From contig JAITNE010000114.1 in assembly GCA_031290635.1 (NCBI GenBank), forward strand, positions 1-12,520: a stretch of 12,520 nucleotides of DNA. The letters run 5' to 3'. This stretch comes from Tannerella sp. Lineage in GTDB: Bacteria; Bacteroidota; Bacteroidia; Bacteroidales; Tannerellaceae. Under the pieces are notes generated by a model. The model was not told the DNA's origin. It did not search any database and saw only the letters and a list, made by a program, of their open reading frames with translations. How positions within the stretch are numbered: position 1 is the stretch's first letter; each line of letters opens with the position of its first letter. Position numbers and translations under genes: made by a program. Shown here in pieces: positions 7,240-12,520 of this stretch.

Positions 7240-7334
7240 TCAACGATGCCGTCAATGTCATTTTCCCGTACAAGAACTAATCCAACGCCGCCGTCAACTT
7301 TATTTCCTTTTACAAGAATTAATCCAACGCCGCC
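7221..7334. repeat. three tandem copies (period about 41 bp) of the mreB 3' end
   Basis: Copies begin at 7221, 7262 and 7303. Each has TTTCC, a short variable patch, TACAAGAA and then TAATCCAACGCCGCCG or a diverged form of it. The first copy is the end of mreB itself, including its last five codons and TGA stop. The other two fill the gap to mreC. The last pair matches better than the first, as expected if the noncoding copies duplicated again later. The 41-bp period is not a multiple of 3, so the copies do not extend the protein. Confidence 0.9.
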
Positions 7335-7342
7335 GCTATGAT

Positions 7343-8215
7343 ATGAATAAGTTATTGGCTTTTATTGTTGCCCAAAGGCATTGGCTTGTATTTGTCGTAT
7401 GTGAGATGTTGTCTTTGCTGTTGTTGTATCACAACAATGTTTATCAGAGGAACATGATTCTCAGTTCGGCTCAGTTTGTTGTCGGCAACATTACTTACGC
7501 CTCCGGCTCGCTTTATTCATACTTTGATTTAAGGAAATCCAACCGCATTTTGCTTGAGCGGGCAGGCTCGATGGAGGCAGAAATCCTGTATCTGCGCCAG
7601 CAATTAAGCGACGCAAGATTGCAATTAACTACTTACGACAACGTCTTCCTGAAAGATTCCCTGATTGCTGCCGACAGCGTCAACCTTAACTACACCTTCA
7701 TGAGCGCCTCCGTCGTCAACAACAGCACTTCACACTTAAACAACTACATCACCATCAATCGCGGCTCGGCCGACGGCGTGCGTTCCGACATGGGCGTCAT
7801 CTCTCCGCAGGGAGTTGTAGGCATTGTAATGACTGCCAACAGCCGCTTTTCGGTAGTCATACCGCTACTGAACGTCAAACTTAAAGTCAGCTGCAAAGTA
7901 AAGAACACTAATTACTTCGGCGCTCTCTCCTGGAAGGGGGGCGACGCCGCATTCGCCTACCTCGAAGACATGCCCTCGCATTCGGTCTTTGAGATTGGCG
8001 ACACCATCGTTACCAGCGGTTATTCAACCGTCTTTCCTCCCGGCCTGCTTGTCGGCGTGGTCGATTCGTACGACAAGCAACATGACGACAACTTCTACTC
8101 CCTCAAAATCAAGTTAGCTACCGACTTCAACGCCCTTGACGCGCTCTGCGTCATCGACAATCACAATCAACAATCTCAGCATGAGATAGAGCAGGAGGCT
8201 CGCAGATATGATTAA
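7343..8215 (+). CDS. mreC: rod shape-determining protein MreC
   Basis: MreC is a bitopic membrane protein whose extracytoplasmic part binds PBP2 and activates the RodA-PBP2 synthase. Here a short cytoplasmic tail is followed by one membrane helix (about 13-29), then a coiled coil (about 65-98, rich in L, E, R and Q), then the double beta-barrel domain. Typical sequences are INRGSADGVRSDMGVISPQG and GVVGIVMTANSRFSVVIPLL, and later GDTIVTSGYSTVFPPGLLVG. At 290 residues the length is normal. The start ATG 7343 is overlapped by a two-codon frame, ATG ATA TGA (7338-7346), whose stop overlaps the mreC start, so a coupling effect is possible. Its last 8 bases overlap mreD. Confidence 0.96.
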   Translation: MNKLLAFIVAQRHWLVFVVCEMLSLLLLYHNNVYQRNMILSSAQFVVGNITYASGSLYSYFDLRKSNRILLERAGSMEAEILYLRQQLSDARLQLTTYDNVFLKDSLIAADSVNLNYTFMSASVVNNSTSHLNNYITINRGSADGVRSDMGVISPQGVVGIVMTANSRFSVVIPLLNVKLKVSCKVKNTNYFGALSWKGGDAAFAYLEDMPSHSVFEIGDTIVTSGYSTVFPPGLLVGVVDSYDKQHDDNFYSLKIKLATDFNALDALCVIDNHNQQSQHEIEQEARRYD

Positions 8216-8732
8216 AACCTGGACGCAGATACTTCTGAGCGCAGTAGCATTCATCCTGTTGCAGGTTTTAGTGGTGAACTACATTCATCTCTTCGGGCTG
8301 GTCTCGCCTTTCATCTATATCTACATCATCCTGAAGCTGCCGCTGGATCTGTCGCCTTCGCGCGTTATCTTTGCATCCTTCCTGGTGGGGCTGGCGGTGG
8401 ATATGTTCTCAAACACTTTCGGGATGCACGCCGCGGCATGTTCGTTGATGGGGCTTGCACGCTTGCCGGTTGCGAAGCTCAGCATTGACATGCGCGAGAT
8501 GCCCGACAGACCGATACCATCTTACAAGATGCTTGGCGTCGTAGTTTTCCTGCGATACGCGGCGCCTTTGGTAGCCATACATCACGCGGCGCTGTTTGCG
8601 GTGGACGCCTTTAACCTCTTCCAACCTGTGATGCTGCTACAGCGTTTTACCTTTAGTTTCATAGCTTCTTTCTTGCTGCTGACGGCTATTGAAGCGTTCA
8701 ATCTGAATCAAGTTAAAAACAGTGAGCGATGA
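8208..8732 (+). CDS. mreD: rod shape-determining protein MreD
   Basis: MreD is a small integral membrane protein of the elongasome, needed together with MreC. The 174-residue sequence is strongly hydrophobic, with about five predicted membrane helices (roughly 8-28, 30-47, 54-72, 104-125 and 143-163) and a polar loop around residues 86-102 (KLSIDMREMPDRPIPSYK). Its length and the alternation of helices match the family, although MreD sequences are poorly conserved and position carries much of the assignment. It overlaps the end of mreC by 8 bp, and its own stop overlaps the start of mrdA in an ATGA, so the three are translationally coupled. Confidence 0.92.
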   Translation: MIKTWTQILLSAVAFILLQVLVVNYIHLFGLVSPFIYIYIILKLPLDLSPSRVIFASFLVGLAVDMFSNTFGMHAAACSLMGLARLPVAKLSIDMREMPDRPIPSYKMLGVVVFLRYAAPLVAIHHAALFAVDAFNLFQPVMLLQRFTFSFIASFLLLTAIEAFNLNQVKNSER

Positions 8733-10615
8733 AGGATCAACACAGCAGATATAATCACACGAATCGACGCCTGATCATTACAGGAGCTATTGTAGCCTTG
8801 CTGCTCTTTTATGCGGCGAGGCTTTTTACGTTGCAGATTTTGAGCGACGACTACAAGCGTTCTGCCGACAGCAATGCCTTTCAAAAGCGCACCCTTTACC
8901 CTTCCAGAGGCGAGATTTACGACTGCCGCAACCGCCTGCTTGTAGTAAACCAGCCTTCCTACGACGTCATGGTTATCATGCGCGAAGTGAAGAAGCTCGA
9001 TACGCTTGATTTTTGCGCCACCGTCGGTATAGACCGTGATTTCTTCGTCGCACGCATGGCCGCCATCAGAGCCACTGCAGGTTACTCGCCCTACGTTCAG
9101 CAGGTCTTTATGAACCAGCTGTCTGCCGACGAGTACGGCGCTCTTCAGGAGAAGCTCTTCAAGTTTGCCGGCTTCAGCATCCGCACCCGCTCCCTTCGAG
9201 AGTACCGTTACCGCAATGCCGCCAACATACTTGGAAACATCGGTGAAGTTGACAAGAAAGATATTGAAGCCGACGACTATTACGTGCCGCGCGACTATGC
9301 CGGGCGTTCCGGCGTCGAGCGTTCCTACGAGAAGATACTCAGGGGCGAAAAGGGCGAGGAGATACTGTTACGCGATTCCAGAGGTCGGATTAAGGGCAAG
9401 TACGAAGACGGGCGCCATGATGTAGAGCCTGTTTCGGGCAAGAGCATTACCCTTTCGATTGACGTCGATCTGCAGACTTACGGCGAGGCTTTGATGGGTG
9501 ATAAATCGGGCGCCATAGTGATGATTGAGCCTTCGACGGGCAAGATATTGTGTCTTGTTTCGTCGCCCACCTACGACCCCAGCCTGTTAAACGGTCGCCA
9601 GCGCATCGACAACTATCCGACGCTACTGCGCGACTCCCGCCGTCCGCTCCTCGACCGTTCCATCATGGGTTCATACTCCCCCGGCTCGACTTTTAAGCCT
9701 GCGCAGGCCTTAGTATTGCTCGAAGAAGGCGTCATCAACCGTGAAAAGACCTACACTTGCGTCGGCGGCTACACTTTCCTCGGTGGACATCCGAGTTGCC
9801 ACGCGCATTTCTCGCCGATATCCCTTGTACCCGCGTTGGCGACGTCCTGCAACGCGTATTTTTGCTGGGGACTGCACGAGATGCTCGACAACCGTTCGCG
9901 TTACGATTCCATACAGTCGGCGTTTGAGTCCTGGAAGAAGCACATCGTTTCAATGGGCTACGGGTATCCTTTGGGCGTTGATCTTCCGGGAGAAATACGC
10001 GGTTTTATCCCCAATAAAGATTTCTACAACAAATCATACCGCAGTAAATGGAATTCAAGCAGCATCATCTCGATTGCCATCGGTCAGGGCGAAATCAACG
10101 CTACTCCCCTGCAAATATGCAACCTTGCCGCAACCATTGCCAATCGCGGATTCTTCATTACCCCCCACGTAGTAAGCGAAGTTGAAGGCGGCGTCATCGA
10201 AGAGCAGTACCGTACCCGCAGATATACCGACGTCGCGGTCTCTCACTACGACATGATAGTCGAAGGAATGCGCGCCGCGGTTACAGGGGGCACATGTCGC
10301 CAGCTCGCCCTTTACGACGTCGAGGTTTGCGGCAAGACGGGAACGGTTCAAAATCCGCACGGCCGCGATCACTCTGCGGCGATAGCCTTTGCTCCGATGA
10401 ATAGCCCTCGTGTAGCCATCGTTGTATATATCGAAAATGGTGGTTTCGGCGCTCAAGTTGCTATACCAATGGTTCGTCTTATGCTCGAGAAGTATTTTTA
10501 CGGCAACGTCCCGCCCTACGAACAGTGGCTCGAACAAAGGATGAAGACATGGAGCACTGCTCCTAACTCCTTTAATTATATCAAGAAGGCAGAAACAGTT
10601 GCCGATGGGGAATGA
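8729..10615 (+). CDS. mrdA: penicillin-binding protein 2 (elongasome transpeptidase)
   Basis: PBP2 is the class B transpeptidase that cross-links new side-wall peptidoglycan made by RodA; it is the target of mecillinam in other bacteria. A short cytoplasmic N terminus and one membrane helix (about 15-37) lead into the pedestal domain, which begins with LYPSRGEIYDCRNRLL (56-71). The transpeptidase domain holds the three active-site motifs: S320-x-x-K323 within SPGSTFKP, S373-C-N375, and K536-T-G538. DRSIMGSYSPGSTFKPAQAL is a characteristic stretch. At 628 residues it is full length. The start overlaps the mreD stop (ATGA 8729-8732). It is followed after 74 bp by rodA, its functional partner. 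Confidence 0.97.
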   Translation: MKDQHSRYNHTNRRLIITGAIVALLLFYAARLFTLQILSDDYKRSADSNAFQKRTLYPSRGEIYDCRNRLLVVNQPSYDVMVIMREVKKLDTLDFCATVGIDRDFFVARMAAIRATAGYSPYVQQVFMNQLSADEYGALQEKLFKFAGFSIRTRSLREYRYRNAANILGNIGEVDKKDIEADDYYVPRDYAGRSGVERSYEKILRGEKGEEILLRDSRGRIKGKYEDGRHDVEPVSGKSITLSIDVDLQTYGEALMGDKSGAIVMIEPSTGKILCLVSSPTYDPSLLNGRQRIDNYPTLLRDSRRPLLDRSIMGSYSPGSTFKPAQALVLLEEGVINREKTYTCVGGYTFLGGHPSCHAHFSPISLVPALATSCNAYFCWGLHEMLDNRSRYDSIQSAFESWKKHIVSMGYGYPLGVDLPGEIRGFIPNKDFYNKSYRSKWNSSSIISIAIGQGEINATPLQICNLAATIANRGFFITPHVVSEVEGGVIEEQYRTRRYTDVAVSHYDMIVEGMRAAVTGGTCRQLALYDVEVCGKTGTVQNPHGRDHSAAIAFAPMNSPRVAIVVYIENGGFGAQVAIPMVRLMLEKYFYGNVPPYEQWLEQRMKTWSTAPNSFNYIKKAETVADGE

Positions 10616-10675
10616 AATGTTTCATCTTAATATATAATGATTAAAGATTATGACTTCAATATTTTATCATAATAA

Positions 10676-10683
10676 GGAAGGAG
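10676..10683 (+). promoter_or_regulatory. Shine-Dalgarno-like site before rodA
   Basis: GGAAGGAG lies 6 nt before the ATG at 10690, ideal spacing for pairing with the 16S rRNA 3' end. Bacteroidota rarely rely on such sites, and no other gene in this window has one so good. It supports the ATG at 10690 as the start. The upstream 10616-10675 is AT-rich with no TAnnTTTG box. Confidence 0.6.
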
Positions 10684-10689
10684 CGACGC

Positions 10690-12138
10690 ATGAAGAATGA
10701 CAGCTTAGCTCAATGGAGGACGGTCGACTGGCTGACTGTTTCTTTGTATTGTTTGATGGTTGCAGCGGGCTGGATAAGCATTTGCGGCGCGAGTTACGAC
10801 TTTGAAAACCCGACGTTCTTCTCGCCATCAGCTCGACCCGGCATGCAATTGATATGGATAGGAATTTCATCCATGCTTATCTTCGTGATAATGATGATGG
10901 ATAAACATTTCTTCGAGACCTTCGCCTACATAATCTACTGGTTTTTGATAGCGCTGCTGATACTGACTGTCTTTGTAGCGCCTGACATCAAGGGATCGCA
11001 TTCATGGTTGGTGATAACCTCGTCCATACGGCTGCAGCCGGCTGAGTTCGCCAAGTTTGCCACCGTGCTCGCGCTGGCAAAAAGGATGAACAACTACAAC
11101 TTCAACCTGCTTACGGCACGAAACTTTCTGTCATCCCTGATAATAATCATGCTGCCGGCGGTGTGCATAATAATGCAGAACGAAACAGGCTCGGCGCTGG
11201 TTTTTATCGCTCTGGCTATAGTCCTTTATCGCGAGGGGATGTCGGGATACGTTCTGCTGACCGGCATTTGCGCCGTGCTGTTTTTTATCATCGAACTGAA
11301 GTACGAAGCTACCATCTGGCAAGCGACGCCGGCGGGTGAACTGATAGTTACTTCAATCATCCTGCTGATGATCATCTTTATGTTGCGCTTTATCTTCAAA
11401 GCCCGCGTCATCGCGACGTATTTCACCTATATCATCATCGCCGCCGCCATCATCGGCTACGTTTCGACATACTTTATAACCTTTAATCTTGTCCTGCTGA
11501 CGCTTTCAATGATAGCAGGATTCGTCCTTTACCTGCTCTTTTACTCTTTGAAGAAGTACGTCGTCCACTACGCCCTTATCGCCGTCTTTGCCGTCATGTC
11601 GGTCGGCTTCCTTTACTCCATCGACTACGTTTTCGACAACGTACTCGAACCCCACCAGCGTGAGCGCATCATGGTATCGCTCGGAATGATCGACGATCCG
11701 GCCGGCAAGGGCTACAACGTCAACCAATCCAAGATAGCCATCGGCTCCGGCGGCTTCGTGGGCAAAGGTTTCCTGAACGGCACGCAGACCAAGCTGAAGT
11801 ACGTGCCCGAACAGGACACTGATTTTATCTTCTGCACCGTAGGAGAGGAGTTTGGATTCCTCGGCGCAATCTTTGTCATCGCTTTATACTGCACATTCCT
11901 GCTTCGCCTCATGCACTTGGCCGAGCGCCAGGACACAGTCTTCGGTCGCGTTTACGGCTACGGCATTATGTCGATAATCTTCTTCCATGTCCTTGTCAAC
12001 ATCGGCATGGTCTGCGGCATAATGCCCGTCATCGGCATCCCCCTGCCCTTTTTTAGCTATGGAGGCTCGTCTCTCTTAGGTTTCACCATCATGTTGTTTA
12101 TCTTCCTGCGAATTGATTCCGGCCGCAAGGAGAGGTAA
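10690..12138 (+). CDS. rodA: peptidoglycan glycosyltransferase RodA (SEDS family)
   Basis: RodA polymerises lipid II into glycan strands, working with PBP2. The SEDS signatures are RLQPAEFAKFATVLALAKRM (114-133), MQNETGSALVFIALAI (162-177), the loop with the essential aspartate in VPEQDTDFIF (Asp378), and the C-terminal PLPFFSYGGSSLLGFT (451-466). At 482 residues it is about 110 longer than E. coli RodA; the excess is mainly a run of hydrophobic segments at about 215-310, between the fourth or fifth helices and the catalytic loop. I recall Bacteroidales RodA being similarly long, so this seems a lineage trait rather than a fusion artefact. It lies 74 bp after mrdA. No hairpin with a T-run follows the stop. 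Confidence 0.96.
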   Translation: MKNDSLAQWRTVDWLTVSLYCLMVAAGWISICGASYDFENPTFFSPSARPGMQLIWIGISSMLIFVIMMMDKHFFETFAYIIYWFLIALLILTVFVAPDIKGSHSWLVITSSIRLQPAEFAKFATVLALAKRMNNYNFNLLTARNFLSSLIIIMLPAVCIIMQNETGSALVFIALAIVLYREGMSGYVLLTGICAVLFFIIELKYEATIWQATPAGELIVTSIILLMIIFMLRFIFKARVIATYFTYIIIAAAIIGYVSTYFITFNLVLLTLSMIAGFVLYLLFYSLKKYVVHYALIAVFAVMSVGFLYSIDYVFDNVLEPHQRERIMVSLGMIDDPAGKGYNVNQSKIAIGSGGFVGKGFLNGTQTKLKYVPEQDTDFIFCTVGEEFGFLGAIFVIALYCTFLLRLMHLAERQDTVFGRVYGYGIMSIIFFHVLVNIGMVCGIMPVIGIPLPFFSYGGSSLLGFTIMLFIFLRIDSGRKER

Positions 12139-12140
12139 AC

Positions 12141-12168
12141 GAATAGTGAATAGTGAATAGTGAATAAC
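12141..12168. repeat. heptanucleotide repeat (GAATAGT)3 plus GAATAAC
   Basis: Three perfect GAATAGT copies and a fourth, changed copy begin two bases after the rodA stop. Three units make 21 bp, the same step as the two larger arrays, though this may be chance. Such short repeats often change length by slippage. It lies outside the coding sequence, so it would not change the RodA protein. Confidence 0.9.
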
Positions 12169-12183
12169 GGCTAACATTGCTTC

Positions 12184-12205
12184 TGTAATCGCCTGTAGTA
12201 TTACA
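12184..12205. other. inverted repeat TGTAAT...ATTACA
   Basis: TGTAAT (12184-12189) and ATTACA (12200-12205) form a perfect 6-bp dyad with a 10-nt loop in the gap after rodA. It has no following T-run, so it is at best a weak terminator or a protein-binding site. It sits 14 bp before the second array. Confidence 0.3.
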
Positions 12206-12211
12206 TGTCCG

Positions 12212-12520
12212 TCATTGCGAGTCAAGCATACGCATCTTACAGTCAAGCACACGCATCTTACAGTCAAGCACACGCATCTTACAGTCAAGCAAACGCATCT
12301 TACAGTCAAGCAAACGCATCTTACATCCAAGCAAACGCATCTTACATCCAAGCAAACGCATCTTACAATCGCCGGAAGGCGCCTCGTCATTGATAGTCCC
12401 TATAAAAAATTCAAACAAGGGGAAATGACGTTGTTTGAAGATATTGTCCTTCGGATTGATGATGTACACGCCGCTCGTTTCGATATAGCGTCCCTGTCCC
12501 GTTAGGGACAAGATGTTGGT
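12212..12520 (-). CDS. possible 3' end of a minus-strand gene running through array B (partial)
   Basis: The minus strand is open from the window edge to TGA 12212-12214. Its first part (complement of 12370-12520) reads LTGQGRYIETSGVYIIN followed by PKDNIFKQRHFPLFEFF, and the rest is seven copies of a seven-residue unit of the type CKMRLLD made by array B. I do not recognise a domain. The + strand is also open here, so an open frame alone is weak evidence. The non-repeat part could instead be an interspersed noncoding repeat of this genome. No start is visible in the window. Confidence 0.25.
   Translation of the reverse strand, partial: TNILSLTGQGRYIETSGVYIINPKDNIFKQRHFPLFEFFIGTINDEAPSGDCKMRLLGCKMRLLGCKMRLLDCKMRLLDCKMRVLDCKMRVLDCKMRMLDSQ
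12220..12366. repeat. tandem array B: seven 21-bp units
   Basis: Seven contiguous units begin at 12220, 12241, 12262, 12283, 12304, 12325 and 12346, each exactly 21 bp. All contain CAAGCA, one variable base (T, C or A) and ACGCATCTTAC. Units 1-5 begin AGT and units 6-7 begin ATC. Variation is ordered along the array: position 10 is T in unit 1, C in units 2-3 and A in units 4-7, as expected for stepwise duplication. There are no spacers, so it is not a CRISPR. The core is not palindromic, unlike array A. Confidence 0.97.
12495..12510. other. hairpin TGTCCC-GTTA-GGGACA
   Basis: A perfect 6-bp inverted repeat with a 4-nt loop lies near the right edge. It is GC-rich and stable for its size, but no T-run follows within the window on either strand. 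It may be the boundary of an interspersed repeat or a structured RNA element. Confidence 0.4.

Noticed and set aside
12220..12366. Array B as a CRISPR array or plasmid-type iterons
   Set aside because: There are no spacers and no replication initiator gene nearby; the setting is a chromosomal operon end.
12370..12381. CGCC-GGAA-GGCG hairpin after array B as a structured RNA
   Set aside because: The stem is only 4 bp, and a GNRA-type loop of this size occurs often by chance.

Overview
The window reads as a chromosomal segment of a Bacteroidota bacterium, most likely order Bacteroidales. The evidence is three promoters of the Bacteroidetes type (a TAnnTTTG box at the -7 position, two of them with a TTG-type -33 element about 20 bp upstream), little use of Shine-Dalgarno sites, a long RodA, and the gene order purH-mreB-mreC-mreD-mrdA-rodA, which I recall as typical of Bacteroidales. 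Species cannot be fixed from this sequence.

Layout. Positions 1-117 hold the tail of a gene entering from the left. Positions 236-721 encode an unrecognised 161-residue protein behind its own promoter. Positions 774-1109 hold a tandem array with an exact 21-bp period and a palindromic core. Then come two small iron-sulfur redox genes: a short QueG-like 4Fe-4S protein (1139-1825) and an iron-sulfur flavoprotein (1973-2602). The Hsp70 co-chaperone pair grpE-dnaJ follows (2705-4540), without dnaK. From 4564 to 12138 lies a purine and cell-shape block: a strong promoter, purH, mreB, mreC, mreD, mrdA (PBP2) and rodA, all on the + strand. Within it mreC/mreD and mreD/mrdA overlap. The right end (12139-12520) has a heptanucleotide repeat, a second 21-bp tandem array of different sequence, and an open minus-strand frame running off the window.

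Function. MreB filaments, MreC and MreD form the membrane scaffold that positions the RodA glycosyltransferase and its partner PBP2 transpeptidase for lateral wall synthesis, so the block encodes an almost complete elongasome. PurH, the last enzyme pair of IMP synthesis, appears to share the upstream promoter, because no good promoter is visible between purH and mreB.

The genes themselves are ordinary. The unexplained structure is in the gaps: two unrelated arrays with the same 21-bp period, and short tandem duplications copying the 3' ends of purH (26-bp period) and mreB (41-bp period). Much of the intergenic DNA here seems to have been built by local tandem duplication. I did not find a clearly new multi-gene system.
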